This document shows, piece after piece, positions 40,244 to 50,171 of a DNA stretch of 64,000 nucleotides (position 1 is its first letter; each line of letters opens with the position of its first letter). The notes below the pieces were generated by a model that saw only the letters and a list, made by a program, of their open reading frames with translations, had not been told where the DNA came from and ran no database searches. A program made the position numbers and the translations under genes. Location of the stretch: contig NZ_CABPSJ010000003.1 in NCBI RefSeq assembly GCF_902459745.1, forward strand, positions 496,001-560,000. Reading direction: 5' to 3'. The stretch comes from Pandoraea communis (GTDB lineage: Bacteria > Pseudomonadota > Gammaproteobacteria > Burkholderiales > Burkholderiaceae).

Positions 40244-40903
40244 TTAGCTTCGGGCGGGTAACGCGAGACGCTTTTCGATGCGCCGCTGCAACGCCGACAA
40301 TCCGGTCGACAGTACCCAGTAGATGGCAGCACACGCGAGATAGAGCGGCAATGGCTGATACGTCGACGCGATGACCTCCTGCGCGGAGCGCAACAGCTCC
40401 GTTACCGTAATGACCGAGACCAGCGACGTGTCCTTGATCAGGCTGATAAGGCTATTGCCGAGGCTCGGCACGGCCATGCGCAGGGCTTGCGGCGCGATGA
40501 CATAGCGCAGCGTTTGCCAGTAAGACAGGCCGAGGCTGTACGCCGCCAGCCACTGGCCGCGCGGCATGCCTTCGAGGGCGCCGCGCATGCTCTCCGACAG
40601 ATACGCGCCGACGTTAAGACTCAGCGTGAGAACACCGGCCGGTGTCGGCTCGAGCGAGATGCCGATGCCTGGCAAGCCGTAATAGATCACGAAGATCTGC
40701 ACGAGCAGTGGGGTGCCGCGCATGACGCTGACGTAGGCGCGGGCGATACCGCGCAGCACGCGGATCTTGCCGATGCCCATGATCGCCACGATGACGCCGA
40801 TCACCAGACCGAATACCATCGACAGCAATGCGAACTTGATCGTGAGCACAGTGCCTTGCAACAGCACCGGCATGGATTGGGCGGCGAGTTCGAATGGATT
40901 CAT
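40244..40903 (-). CDS. Amino-acid ABC transporter permease
   Basis: HisM/GlnP-type inner-membrane permease, 219 residues, five or so helices, with the EAA loop region EGMPRGQWLAAYSLGLSYWQT that contacts the ATPase. It follows the periplasmic binding protein on the same strand. No ATP-binding subunit lies downstream; the next gene, lutB, is on the other strand, so the ATPase must be elsewhere. Confidence 0.93.
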   Translation of the reverse strand: MNPFELAAQSMPVLLQGTVLTIKFALLSMVFGLVIGVIVAIMGIGKIRVLRGIARAYVSVMRGTPLLVQIFVIYYGLPGIGISLEPTPAGVLTLSLNVGAYLSESMRGALEGMPRGQWLAAYSLGLSYWQTLRYVIAPQALRMAVPSLGNSLISLIKDTSLVSVITVTELLRSAQEVIASTYQPLPLYLACAAIYWVLSTGLSALQRRIEKRLALPARS

Positions 40904-41015
40904 GGGGGATTTCTGGTGGTGAATCGTGAGCTGAAAAGACGACGGCCGGCACTCGCGTCATTTGCGTAGTGCCGGCCGTGATGCGACCGAAATGTGTCGC
41001 TGCGCGGCTTGCGTA

Positions 41016-41813
41016 TTACTTCGCAGGCTTGGACACGTCCTCACCAAACCACTTTTCCGCGAGCTTCGCGAGCGTACCGTCCTGCTTCATGCTCGAGAGC
41101 GCATCGTCGATGGCCTTGGCGAACTTCGGATTGCCCTTGCGGAACGGGATGCCGACCGATTGGTTGGTGTCTTGCAGCACGGCACCGGGACGCAGCGGCA
41201 GGTTCGACGTTTTGATCAGATACGCCAGCATCAAGCGGTCGTTGAGGGCCGCATCGACGCGCCCGGCCGCAAGATCGCGCAGATACTCGGGGGCGCCCGG
41301 GTATGTACGCACATCAATGCCTGGCACCGCTTTCGCGAGCTTGTCGTAGTTGCTGCCGAGGCTGACGCCGAGCTTGTGGCCTTTGAGCGCTTCGAGCGAA
41401 GCGAATTCGCGCTTGTCGTCCTTGCGTTGAATGAGCTGGGCGGCGGAGTAGGTGTACGGCTGGCTGAAGTCGAGCGATTTCTTACGCTCGTCCGTGATGG
41501 CGACCTGATTGACGATGACGTCGAACTTGCCCGCCACGAGTCCACCGATAATGCCGCTCCATTCCGTCGTCACGAACATGGGCTTCACGCCGAGACGCTG
41601 CGCGACGGCCTTGGCAACGTCGACATCGAAGCCGTCGAGCTGACCATCGGTGCCGCGATAGTTGAACGGCGGGTACGTGCCTTCGATGCCGATTTTCAGC
41701 ACACCGGCGGACTTCACGGTGTCGAGCAGATCGGCCGCGCGGGCGGGCGTGGTGCCCACCAGGGTGGCGGCGGCCAGTGGTACGAGGCACAGCGTCTTGA
41801 GCCAGGCTTTCAT
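41016..41813 (-). CDS. Periplasmic amino-acid-binding protein (cystine/polar amino acid type)
   Basis: Substrate-binding component, 265 residues. A signal peptide (MKAWLKTLCLVPLAAATLVG, cleavage after ARA) precedes an SBP_bac_3 domain with the start GVLKIGIEGTYPPFNYRG and the substrate pocket region DFSQPYTYSAAQ. It resembles FliY/TcyJ. GGGAGAC lies before ATG 41813. It may be cotranscribed with pyrD, which ends 47 nt upstream. Confidence 0.92.
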   Translation of the reverse strand: MKAWLKTLCLVPLAAATLVGTTPARAADLLDTVKSAGVLKIGIEGTYPPFNYRGTDGQLDGFDVDVAKAVAQRLGVKPMFVTTEWSGIIGGLVAGKFDVIVNQVAITDERKKSLDFSQPYTYSAAQLIQRKDDKREFASLEALKGHKLGVSLGSNYDKLAKAVPGIDVRTYPGAPEYLRDLAAGRVDAALNDRLMLAYLIKTSNLPLRPGAVLQDTNQSVGIPFRKGNPKFAKAIDDALSSMKQDGTLAKLAEKWFGEDVSKPAK

Positions 41814-41860
41814 GATGATGAAGTCTCCCTGAGGCAGATGAAGGGGCAACGTTCAGCCAG

Positions 41861-42889
41861 TCAGGCCGTACGCAGCGCTTGCACACATTCTCGCACCAGC
41901 TCGGGGCCGCGGTAAATCAGACCACTGTATACCTGAACGAGGCTGGCCCCCGCATCGAGCTTGGCTCGTGCATCGGCACCCGACAGAATGCCGCCAACGC
42001 CGATGATTGGCAATGCGCCACCCAGTTCGGCGGCGAGCGCACGGATCACGCGATTCGAGGCGTCGAACACCGGGCGTCCCGATAGGCCGCCCGTTTCGTT
42101 AGCGTACGGCAGGCCCGCCACGGCTTCGCGCGAGAGCGTCGTGTTGGTGGCGATCACGCCGTCGAAGCCGTGACGCGTTAGCGTATCGGCGATGACCTTG
42201 ATCTGTTCGTCGTCGAGATCCGGCGCTATCTTGAGTGCGATCGGCACGTACTTGCCGTGACGATCGGACAGTTCGCGTTGCTTGTCCTTGAGCTTGCCGA
42301 GCAGCGCATCGAGTTCGTCGGCGCCCTGCAATTGGCGCAGATTCTTGGTGTTGGGCGACGAGATGTTGACCGTTACATACGTGGCGTACGGATACACCTT
42401 CTCGAGGCAGATGAGATAGTCGTCGACCGCGCGCTCGATCGGCGTATCGGCGTTCTTGCCGATGTTCAGGCCCAGCGGTCCTTTGTAGCGCGCCGACTGC
42501 ACGTTCTGAAGAAACTGCTCGACGCCGCCGTTGTTGAAGCCCATGCGGTTGATGATGGCTTCGGCTTGCGGCAGACGGAAAATGCGAGGCTTCGGATTGC
42601 CCGGCTGCGGGCGCGGCGTGACGGTACCCACTTCCACGAAACCGAACCCCAGCGCGGCGAGGCCATCGATGCAACTGCCGTCCTTGTCGAGGCCGGCGGC
42701 AAGACCGACGGGGTTCGGGAAGCGGATACCCATAACCGTACGCGGATCTTCGGGCAGCGTCTGACCAATGAGGCCGGCCAGTCCGAGCGAGGCGGCAGTG
42801 CGCAGCGTGGCCAGTGTCAGATGGTGGGCTTGTTCCGCGTCGAGGCAGAACAAGGCGCGACGGGCCAGGGGATAGAGGGGCGCAAGCAC
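41861..42889 (-). CDS. pyrD: Dihydroorotate dehydrogenase (quinone), class 2
   Basis: Membrane-associated flavoenzyme of pyrimidine synthesis, 342 residues. The N-terminal membrane-binding helices of class 2 enzymes precede [43 protein letters not shown] (with the catalytic serine region) and [11 protein letters not shown]. It lies 128 nt after bpt on the same strand. Confidence 0.97.
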   Translation of the reverse strand: MLAPLYPLARRALFCLDAEQAHHLTLATLRTAASLGLAGLIGQTLPEDPRTVMGIRFPNPVGLAAGLDKDGSCIDGLAALGFGFVEVGTVTPRPQPGNPKPRIFRLPQAEAIINRMGFNNGGVEQFLQNVQSARYKGPLGLNIGKNADTPIERAVDDYLICLEKVYPYATYVTVNISSPNTKNLRQLQGADELDALLGKLKDKQRELSDRHGKYVPIALKIAPDLDDEQIKVIADTLTRHGFDGVIATNTTLSREAVAGLPYANETGGLSGRPVFDASNRVIRALAAELGGALPIIGVGGILSGADARAKLDAGASLVQVYSGLIYRGPELVRECVQALRTA

Positions 42890-43017
42890 GATGTCGGGTT
42901 CGGCAGAATCGGAAAGTCGCCATTTTACCGGTATCCCGGTCGCAGAGCGCGTCTTTTTCTACGCTCTGCGTACTCTTGTTTTGCGCAGTGCCGGGGGGTG
43001 GATGAGCGCGATGCGCA

Positions 43018-43812
43018 CTACTGGTGTGATTGAGGCGATTGGCCGGCGGCGTCGAGCATGGCTTCAGGCATGTCTTGCCATTGACCGTCGAGCAGGCCTT
43101 GCAGCGGCCGGAAGTTGGCCTTGTACACCATCTTGCGGCTCGCCTGAATCCAGTAGCCGAGATAGACGTGCGGCAGCCCTAGGGCGCGCGCCTGTTCGAT
43201 CTGCCACAGGATGTTGTATGTGCCGTACGATGCGCCTTCGACGTCGGGGTCGAAGAACGTATAGACCGACGACAGGCCGTCACTCAGGATGTCCACCATG
43301 CTGATCATGCGCAGCGTGCCTGCGCCCTGATGGCCGGGCGGCTCGCGGAATTCCACCAGACGGGAGTTCACACGGCTTTGCAGCAGGAACTGCTCGTATT
43401 GCTCGCGGCTGTCGTGATCCATGCCGCCGCCCGCGTGGCGCCGCGACTGATAGCGCATATAGAGCTGGTAATGCTCTTCGGTGTAATGCAGGCCCGATAC
43501 GTTGACGGCGAGGCCGGCGTGGCGTCGCCAGATGCGGCGCTGCGTACGGTTTGGCACGAAGCGCGCGATCGGCACGCGCACCGGCACGCACGCGCGGCAG
43601 CCGTCACAGTACGGGCGGTATGTGAAGACCCCGCTGCGACGAAATCCGGAGCGAACGAGTTCGCTATAGACGTCCGAATTGATTAGATGACTGGGTGTGG
43701 CGACCTGCGAGCGGGCCGTGTGATTATCGAGATAGCTGCAGGGGTAGGGCGCCGTTGCGTAGAACTGAAGGGCAGACAGCGGAGAGAGCGGCAGTTCGTT
43801 CGGATGGGTCAC
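43018..43812 (-). CDS. bpt: Aspartate/glutamate leucyltransferase (Bpt)
   Basis: Bacterial N-end-rule transferase that attaches leucine to proteins with N-terminal Asp or Glu, marking them for ClpAP. It is a 264-residue ATE1-type protein with the Cys-rich N-terminal site [13 protein letters not shown] and the C-terminal region [25 protein letters not shown]. It starts with GTG 43812, overlapping the aat stop as GTGA, so translation is coupled to its functional partner. Confidence 0.95.
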   Translation of the reverse strand: MTHPNELPLSPLSALQFYATAPYPCSYLDNHTARSQVATPSHLINSDVYSELVRSGFRRSGVFTYRPYCDGCRACVPVRVPIARFVPNRTQRRIWRRHAGLAVNVSGLHYTEEHYQLYMRYQSRRHAGGGMDHDSREQYEQFLLQSRVNSRLVEFREPPGHQGAGTLRMISMVDILSDGLSSVYTFFDPDVEGASYGTYNILWQIEQARALGLPHVYLGYWIQASRKMVYKANFRPLQGLLDGQWQDMPEAMLDAAGQSPQSHQ

Positions 43813-44573
43813 TGGGAAACCTCGTGAGCCTTATCTGCTGCGTTACCGTAGGCCAGTGCGCTGAGCACCTGTTTGTCCAGGCGCCAGACCGGCGCGGGGG
43901 CCATGACCGCCGTCTTCACGTGCGCGAGAAACGCCTGGCGGGGAATTTCGCCGCCGCCGAGCGACGCCAGATGCGCGGTACTTTGCTGGCAGTCTATCAC
44001 CTCTATTGCGTGTGTGCGTGCAAACGCGACGAGCGCGGCAAGCGCGATTTTCGACGCGTCGGTGCGCTTGGCGAACATCGATTCGCCGTAGAACATGCGG
44101 CCGAGTGCCACGCCATAAAGGCCGCCGACACGCTCGCCTTCATAGAAGGTTTCCACGCTGTGGGCGAGCCCGGCGTCGTGCAGCGAGCGGTAGGCGGCAA
44201 CGATGGCCGGTGTGATCCATGTGCCGTCCTGGCCGCGACGCGGTGCTTGGGCGCATGCCTGCATGACTGCGGCAAAGTCGACGTCCAGGCGGATCTCCCA
44301 GGCGTCGTCGCGTAGCACGCGGCGCAGCAATTTGCGGAAGTTGTGGCTGACGACGAAGTTCTCGGGGCGCAACACCATGCGCGGGTCGGGGCTCCACCAG
44401 AGAACGGGCTGGCCCTGCGAGTACCACGGGAAGATGCCCTGCCGGTAGGCGGCGAGCAGACGTTGCGCAGAGAGGTCGAGTCCGGCCGCGAGCAGCCCCG
44501 GCGCTTCGCTCGATGCATCGAGCGCTTCGTCCACCGGCGGGAACGGATCGTTTGCTTCGAGCCAGACGACCAT
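43809..44573 (-). CDS. aat: Leucyl/phenylalanyl-tRNA--protein transferase
   Basis: Transfers Leu or Phe from tRNA to proteins with N-terminal Arg or Lys, the second arm of the bacterial N-degron pathway. The 254-residue sequence has the family motifs [47 protein letters not shown] and [13 protein letters not shown]. It is coupled to bpt and 60 nt after the NUDIX gene. Confidence 0.96.
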   Translation of the reverse strand: MVVWLEANDPFPPVDEALDASSEAPGLLAAGLDLSAQRLLAAYRQGIFPWYSQGQPVLWWSPDPRMVLRPENFVVSHNFRKLLRRVLRDDAWEIRLDVDFAAVMQACAQAPRRGQDGTWITPAIVAAYRSLHDAGLAHSVETFYEGERVGGLYGVALGRMFYGESMFAKRTDASKIALAALVAFARTHAIEVIDCQQSTAHLASLGGGEIPRQAFLAHVKTAVMAPAPVWRLDKQVLSALAYGNAADKAHEVSQ

Positions 44574-44632
44574 GGTGAGGTTAGCGCTCCGGAGCGGCAG
44601 TCGGCTTCATGCAACGCGCGATGAGCGTGCGC

Positions 44633-45268
44633 TCAGACACGCAGCATCGGCGTGAGGATGTCTTCGGTGTGCGCCGTATTGACGGGCAGCGACGGTACCG
44701 GTGTACCCGGCACGGCGGCCTCGTCTTGCGAGGCTTCGAGGTGTACGCCGAATGCCCCTGCGCGACGGTCTTCGAAGAAGAAGCGCAGGGTCTTCGCCAC
44801 GGTCGGGAAGGCGATCTCGTCCCAGGGGATCTCGTCTTCCGAAAACAGGGCGACTTCGAGGCTCTCTTCGCCGGCGGCGAACTGCGGCTCGCACATCTGT
44901 GCCAGATAGAAGATATGAACCTGATTGACATGCGGTACGTTGAGCAACGAGAAGAGGGCGCCGACTTCGACGACGGCGCCAGCTTCTTCGAGTGTCTCGC
45001 GTGCGGCGGCCTGCGACGTCGTTTCGCCAATTTCCATGAAGCCTGCGGGCAGCGTCCAGTAACCGAGACGCGGCTCGATGGCGCGTTTGCAAAGCAGCAC
45101 CTGATCGCCCCACACAGGCACCGTGCCGAGCACGTTGCGCGGGTTCTGATAGTGGATAGTGCCGCAATGAGTGCAGACATGCCGCTCGCGATTATCGCCG
45201 GGCGGAATGCGCAACTCGACCGGGTGGCCGCAGGCGGAACAGAATTGGATGGGAGGACGTCGGTTCAT
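44633..45268 (-). CDS. NUDIX hydrolase with N-terminal zinc ribbon
   Basis: 211-residue protein. A CxxC...CxxC zinc ribbon (CSACGHPVE, CTHCGTIHY) precedes a Nudix domain with box GFMEIGETTSQAAARETLEEAG. The combination resembles NADH pyrophosphatase-like or ADP-ribose Nudix enzymes; the substrate is uncertain. ATG 45268 is chosen because the frame upstream overlaps the tRNA promoter region. It leads the NUDIX-aat-bpt-pyrD run. Confidence 0.9.
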   Translation of the reverse strand: MNRRPPIQFCSACGHPVELRIPPGDNRERHVCTHCGTIHYQNPRNVLGTVPVWGDQVLLCKRAIEPRLGYWTLPAGFMEIGETTSQAAARETLEEAGAVVEVGALFSLLNVPHVNQVHIFYLAQMCEPQFAAGEESLEVALFSEDEIPWDEIAFPTVAKTLRFFFEDRRAGAFGVHLEASQDEAAVPGTPVPSLPVNTAHTEDILTPMLRV

Positions 45269-45408
45269 GGTTGCTGCGAGTGTATCATCGGCAACGCACG
45301 CTGTGCGGCAAGGCCAACAGCGCGTTGGGATAACCCGTGTTGGGGCACATGCGGCGGTTTTTTCCCGACCCCCAGACCTGGGCCAGAAAAATAATCGGCC
45401 AGTTATGT

Positions 45409-45436
45409 TGCGCTGCGATGGCAATTGCCATATAAT
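45409..45436 (+). promoter_or_regulatory. Promoter of initiator tRNA
   Basis: TTGCGC, a 16-nt spacer and a consensus TATAAT end 13 nt before the mature tRNA. Confidence 0.65.
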
Positions 45437-45449
45437 TCAATTCTTCAGA

Positions 45450-45526
45450 CGCGGGGTGGAGCAGTCTGGCAGCTCGTCGGGCTCATAACCCGAAGGTCAC
45501 AGGTTCAAATCCTGTCCCCGCAACCA
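45450..45526 (+). tRNA. tRNA-fMet (CAT), initiator
   Basis: 77-nt tRNA with encoded CCA. The anticodon loop is CTCATAA flanked by the three G-C pairs (GGG/CCC) of initiators, and position 1 is an unpaired C against A72, another initiator mark. TTCAAAT is the T loop. It has its own promoter and terminator. Confidence 0.97.
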
Positions 45527-45532
45527 AATTCG

Positions 45533-45565
45533 AAAGCCTGATTTCCACAAGAAATCAGGCTTTTT
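45533..45565 (+). terminator. Terminator after tRNA-fMet
   Basis: A 13-bp stem AAAGCCTGATTTC / GAAATCAGGCTTT with loop CACAA and a T run, directly after the CCA end. Confidence 0.9.
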
Positions 45566-45640
45566 GCGTTTTGCCTCCGTCGCGCATATTTGTCATGGGT
45601 ACGCGTGCACGTCTCTCGACATATCCAACTGCGGGTTTCC

Positions 45641-46105
45641 ATGTCAGGCATCTTCACTACGCACGAAAACGAATTCGACGCCATCGTCGAGCTTTGGGAG
45701 GCGTCCGTGCGCGCGACGCACGATTTCCTGGGCGACGCCGATATCGCCTGGTTGCGTCCGCGCATTCGTCATGACTATCTGGGGGCGGTCACGCTACGTG
45801 TATTTCGTGACGACGCTGGCGTCCTTCGTGGTTTTCTCGGGGTGGCGCAGGGCAATGTGGAGATGTTGTTTGTCGCGCCCGACGTGCGCAGGCAAGGCAT
45901 TGGTGCTGCGTTGCTGGCTTACGCCGTGCGTGAGCTGGGTTGCACGAGCGTCGACGTGAACGAGCAGAACCCGCAGGCGCTGGCGTTCTATCGGCGCGAG
46001 GGGTTCGAGGTGACGGGGCGATCGGAACTCGACGGGCAGGGCCGGCCGTTCCCGCTGCTGCACATGAGACTCGCTAGCGCGAAGCCGGCAGCAGGCGCTG
46101 TTTGA
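45641..46105 (+). CDS. GNAT-family N-acetyltransferase
   Basis: 154-residue acetyltransferase. The acetyl-CoA loop RRQGIGAALL and the C-terminal NPQALAFYRREGFEVTGRS are typical of GNAT motif A and B. I chose ATG 45641 because it begins the fold; the frame is open to 45590 with no evident ribosome site. The acceptor is unknown. Its 3' end overlaps the converging EamA gene by 32 nt. Confidence 0.87.
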   Translation: MSGIFTTHENEFDAIVELWEASVRATHDFLGDADIAWLRPRIRHDYLGAVTLRVFRDDAGVLRGFLGVAQGNVEMLFVAPDVRRQGIGAALLAYAVRELGCTSVDVNEQNPQALAFYRREGFEVTGRSELDGQGRPFPLLHMRLASAKPAAGAV

Positions 46106-46958
46106 TCTTCGCGCCGAATACGTTCACCACGAGGCCAGTCATCACCAGCGCGGCCCCGGCGATTTGAGCTTCGGCCAGTTGTTCGTCGAGCAGCAGAGCG
46201 GCGGATGCAAGGCCGATGATCGGCACGAGCAGCGAGAACGGCGCGACCTGACTGGCGGGGTAGCGCGTCATCAGGCGGCCCCACAGCGAATAGCCGACGA
46301 GCGTTGCGATGAAGGCGAGGTAGGCGATGGCGAAGATCGATGTTGCGGAGATATGCGACAGCGAGTTCGCGATTTGCTGCGGGCCTTCGAACCAATAGGA
46401 GAGCAGGGCGAACGGAATCGGCGGAATCAGGCTGGCCCAGACCACGAGGCCGACGAGATCGACATTGCCGATCTTTTTCGTGATGACGTTGCCTGTCGCC
46501 CAGCTAAGCGACGCGCAAAGCGTGAGCACGAAACCGAGTGGCGTCATCGCGCTGCCGCCGTGCATGCCGATGACGGCGAGGCCCGCTGCCGCGATGAGTA
46601 GGCCGTAGATGTTTTGCGCGCGGAAGCGTTCTCCGAGGCACAGCACAGCGAGCCCCAACGTGAAGAACGCCTGCGCCTGAAGCACGAGTGACGCCAGGCC
46701 GGCGGGCATGCCGACGTACATCGCGGTAAACAACAGTGCGAATTGCCCGAACGAAATCGTGATGCCGTAGGCGACCAGCCAGCGCCAGGGCACCTGCGGG
46801 CGTCTGACAAAGAAGATCGCGGGGAAGGCGGCGAGCAGGAATCGAAGGGCGCCCAGCAACATTGGCGGCACGCCATGCAGGCCGACCTTGATGACGACGA
46901 AGTTCACGCCCCAGGCGAGTACGACGATAAGTGCCTGCAACAGATCCTTCGGTGCCAT
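46074..46958 (-). CDS. EamA-type transporter
   Basis: 294-residue inner-membrane transporter with ten predicted helices in two EamA repeats, beginning DLLQALIVVLAWGVNFVVIK, close to E. coli EamA (O-acetylserine/cysteine exporter). GGAGAC precedes ATG 46958. It marks the last clearly chromosomal gene before the accessory region. Confidence 0.88.
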   Translation of the reverse strand: MAPKDLLQALIVVLAWGVNFVVIKVGLHGVPPMLLGALRFLLAAFPAIFFVRRPQVPWRWLVAYGITISFGQFALLFTAMYVGMPAGLASLVLQAQAFFTLGLAVLCLGERFRAQNIYGLLIAAAGLAVIGMHGGSAMTPLGFVLTLCASLSWATGNVITKKIGNVDLVGLVVWASLIPPIPFALLSYWFEGPQQIANSLSHISATSIFAIAYLAFIATLVGYSLWGRLMTRYPASQVAPFSLLVPIIGLASAALLLDEQLAEAQIAGAALVMTGLVVNVFGAKIKQRLLPASR

Positions 46959-47110
46959 GCCGGCGTCTCCTTGTGCTGCATCGAGGTTATTGGAGGAAGG
47001 CGAAAGTGTACTCCTGGGGCGTCGACGTGTCGTGTGAAAAACCGGCGCCATGGCTCGTGGGGCCGGACTCATGCGGAGTAGAATTTTTTCGTTACGAGGG
47101 AGTTCTGCCA

Positions 47111-47440
47111 ATGAAGAAGTCGAGACTCACGGACGGCCAGATACTGGGGGCGCTCAAGCGAGCGGAAGCGGGTCTGGCGATGGCTGCGTTGTGCGGGGAG
47201 CCGGGTATCAGCTCGGCGACGTTTTATAAATGGCACTCGAAGTACGGTGGCATGGACGTCCCGATGATGTCGCGCATGAAGGAACTGGTGGCAGAGAACG
47301 CGCGGCTACGCAAAGATGTACATCGAGGAGAAGCTCAAGGCTGAGATCGCCTCGGAGGCGCTGCAAAACAGGTTCTAAAGCCGTCTCGCCGACGGGAGAT
47401 GGCAAAGCTGGTGGCGACGTCGGTGCCGCAAAACGTCCAA
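47111..47440 (+). pseudogene. IS3-family OrfA remnant with frameshifts
   Basis: The start MKKSRLTDGQILGALKRAEA and SSATFYKWHSKYGGMDVPMM is an IS3-type OrfA helix-turn-helix. After ENARLRK the frame shifts by one base: MYIEEKLKAEIASEAL continues in another frame, then a second shift leads to KPSRRREMAKLVATSVP. OrfB is missing and no terminal inverted repeats are seen. Up to 47697 nothing else is recognisable. It sits at the left edge of the accessory region. Confidence 0.8.
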
Positions 47441-47697
47441 TGAATTCGCACAATACTCATGGTTGCCCGACGTCCGGCACCAATCCAGGGATGGCGCGTG
47501 TTGCAGGCGATTCGCTTTACCGCAAATCGGGGACGGCGGCACCACATCTCATTCAATCTCGGTGGTTTCTCGCCAGTCGGCGATTAGGGTTTGCTGGCTG
47601 CCATCGTAGGGCCTAAGCGAAGCAGCAGCGGGTCACGTCAAATGGCTTTCGCTCCGTCAGCACGTGGAAGCAAGCGCCAGTTTGTGTGCCGGTGCCG

Positions 47698-49701
47698 TCA
47701 TGAGGACAGCAACGCCGACAGCGCTGCCAGCCCAACCGGTGCTTGAGCTACCCATGGCACGGCAAACGTACGCTGAGCCAGTCCACCTGACAGCCTGGCC
47801 ATTTGCCGCCGCTCGCCATCCAGACGGGCTTGCAGCAAGGGGTCATGCGTGCCTGAAGCCAGGATGGATTTGTTGACTACCCATGCATAAGGCTCGATCT
47901 TGGCGCGACGCAGGTCGTCTTGCAACGCGGCCGCTTGGGACACCGGCGTCACCTCCGGCAAGGTGACCAGGATGATGCGGGTGTAGCTGGCATCTTGAAG
48001 GCGCATCAGCGGCGTGACCATATGAAGAGGGCCCTTGCCTTCAAACTCGCGCGTCATCTGACGGTGATAGGCGCCCGTGGCATCCATCAACAATAGAGAG
48101 TGCCCGGTGGGCGCCGTGTCCAGCACTACAAAGGCGGTGCGGGCTTCGGCCACCGTGCGCGAGAACGCGTGGAACACGGCCACCTCTTCGGTGCAGGGCG
48201 ATTGCAGATCCTCCAGCAGCAAGGCTTTTTCCTGCTCATCCAGCCCGGGCGAGCGCGCCGCCATGATCTTGTCGATGTAGCGCTGAGTCTCCACCTTGGG
48301 ATCGATGCGGCCAACTTGCAGGCCCGGCAACTCGCCATCGAGCGTCATGGCCAGGTGGGCCGCCGGGTCGGTGGTGCTGAGGTGAACCGCGTGACCGCGC
48401 TTGACCAGGCCGATGGCCAGCGCCGCTGCAATGGTGGTCTTGCCGACGCCACCCTTGCCCATCACCATGATCAGGCCTTTGCCGGCAGCAGCCAGTTCAT
48501 CCACCAGCTTGTCAATGTGCTCTGTGGATAGTGGCGTTTCATCGATCATGGATCTACCCTGCCCATTGGCTGGAGGCGCGTCGGTCAACAAGGCGCGCAA
48601 GGCGGGCAAGCCGACCGTGTCAAAGGCCCGCAAAGGCACAGTGCTTTGGGGCAAGGCGCGCAAGGCCTCGGGCATGGCATCCAGCGCTTGTTGGCCTAGG
48701 GCCTCGATGGCGCGTGCCACAGCATCGTTCGGGTCGGTGGCTTTGAACACGCCGTTGATCATCAACTGCTGGTTGTTCAAGCCAAGCCCCCGTAACTCTT
48801 CAGAAGTACGAGCCGCCTCGGCCAATGCGCTGCGGTCGGCGCGCGCCACCAGCACGACGGTGGTGAGCGCTGGATCGCACAAGGCAGTGAGGGCTGCATT
48901 GAAGCGCACTTCCTGCATCTTCAGGCCCGAATGCGGCCCCAAGCAGGAGGCGCCCCGGTCGTTGTCCTTGAGAAAGCCGCTCCAGGCTTTGGGCAGGCTC
49001 AGCAGGCGCAGCGTGTGCCCCGTGGGCGCCGTGTCGAACACGATGTGGTGGTATTCAGCCGCATCACCCGCAAGAAGGTTTGAGAACTCGTCGAACGAGG
49101 CGATCTCGGTGGTGCATGAGCCAGAGAGTTGCTCACGCACCGTGGCGCGCTCGGCCTCAGTGGCTTGCGCCTCCATCTGCGCCAGCACGCGCTGGCGGTA
49201 GGTCTCGGCCGCCACGTCGGGGTCGATGTTGAGCACCGACAGGCCCGGTGCGCCTGGCACGGGGGTGGGGATGTTGCGAAGCTCGATGCCCAGCATTTCA
49301 TCGAGGTTCGATGCGGCGTCGGTGCTGACCAGCAGCACCTTCTTGCCCGCGTCTGCCAGCTTCAGCGCGGTCGCAGTGGACAAGGACGTCTTGCCAACCC
49401 CGCCTTTTCCTGTATAGAAGAGGTGCCGGGTCGGATGGTTCAGAAAGGCCAAGGGTTGTGACTGGGGCTGTGGCCTGAGCCAGGCCTGCACTTCTTCATG
49501 CGATGGCAAGCCGCCGCTGTGCACGATCTGGCCACCGATCATGACGGCAGGTGTGGCCTTGACGCCAAAGCGCTTGATCTCGTCGGGGTTCTCGATTTTG
49601 GTGATCTCCACCGCGACACCAGCGGCGTTGGCCACCCGCTTGATCATCTCGATGGTGACGTGGCACTTACTGCACCCCAGACCCAAAACTTTGATTTCCA
49701 T
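47698..49701 (-). CDS. arsA: Thioredoxin-like/ArsA fusion ATPase
   Basis: 667-residue protein. Residues ~1-85 are a small thioredoxin-fold domain with CSKC active site (VLGLGCSKCHVTIEMI), and the rest is a two-lobed ArsA anion-pump ATPase with P-loops GKGGVGKTS and GKGGVGKTT and two DTAPTGH signatures. The metalloid-binding cysteines are kept (SGSCTTEIASF, ASCLGPHSG, SPCTEEVAVFH). ArsA normally powers ArsB and takes arsenite from ArsD; neither is present here, and the N-terminal domain could play a carrier role. The neighbouring ATPase remnant suggests a decayed metal-resistance island. Confidence 0.9.
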   Translation of the reverse strand: MEIKVLGLGCSKCHVTIEMIKRVANAAGVAVEITKIENPDEIKRFGVKATPAVMIGGQIVHSGGLPSHEEVQAWLRPQPQSQPLAFLNHPTRHLFYTGKGGVGKTSLSTATALKLADAGKKVLLVSTDAASNLDEMLGIELRNIPTPVPGAPGLSVLNIDPDVAAETYRQRVLAQMEAQATEAERATVREQLSGSCTTEIASFDEFSNLLAGDAAEYHHIVFDTAPTGHTLRLLSLPKAWSGFLKDNDRGASCLGPHSGLKMQEVRFNAALTALCDPALTTVVLVARADRSALAEAARTSEELRGLGLNNQQLMINGVFKATDPNDAVARAIEALGQQALDAMPEALRALPQSTVPLRAFDTVGLPALRALLTDAPPANGQGRSMIDETPLSTEHIDKLVDELAAAGKGLIMVMGKGGVGKTTIAAALAIGLVKRGHAVHLSTTDPAAHLAMTLDGELPGLQVGRIDPKVETQRYIDKIMAARSPGLDEQEKALLLEDLQSPCTEEVAVFHAFSRTVAEARTAFVVLDTAPTGHSLLLMDATGAYHRQMTREFEGKGPLHMVTPLMRLQDASYTRIILVTLPEVTPVSQAAALQDDLRRAKIEPYAWVVNKSILASGTHDPLLQARLDGERRQMARLSGGLAQRTFAVPWVAQAPVGLAALSALLSS

Positions 49702-49767
49702 GACGATGATCCTTGGTTTGATTTCTTCCAAGCTGCTCGCGCAGATACGATTGCGCGGACAGCGGAA

Positions 49768-49984
49768 TTACTGTGCGCCGGTTGGCGTAGCCCGACAGGT
49801 GCTTGCATCCACAAAACGCAAGAGACGCAAGGCGTTGAGCACCACCAACACCGTGGCATTCTGATGAATCAACATGGCAACACCGCGTGCGAGGCGCGGC
49901 TCAAGGCAATGGCAAACGACAGCCTGGCCAGATCACCGCCCATCAGTGCCACATCGGCGGTTTCCAAGGCTACGTCAGTGCCTC
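49768..49984 (-). pseudogene. Heavy-metal P-type ATPase C-terminal remnant
   Basis: On the minus strand GTDVALETADVALMGGDLAR is the conserved post-hinge segment of P1B ATPases. The frame then breaks (a stop near 49875) and continues as LIHQNATVLVVLNALRLLRF, the usual C-terminal end of CadA/ZntA/CopA-type pumps, ending at TAA 49768-49770. Most of the pump is gone and at least one frameshift or small deletion is present. Confidence 0.7.
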
Positions 49985-50171
49985 TGCGTCACCCATGCCG
50001 GAGATCACAACTGACGGTTTGCTGACAGAATATGGCGGCCAGAACCGCGAGATGAATGACCGGTTACAAGCGCAACGACAGGCCGATTCGGGTCGAAAAT
50101 CGTCGTCTCAGAGCCTTCTTTTTCGGCCCTATCAGCCGCCGCCACCCTTACTAATACCCAAAATCCCCTCT

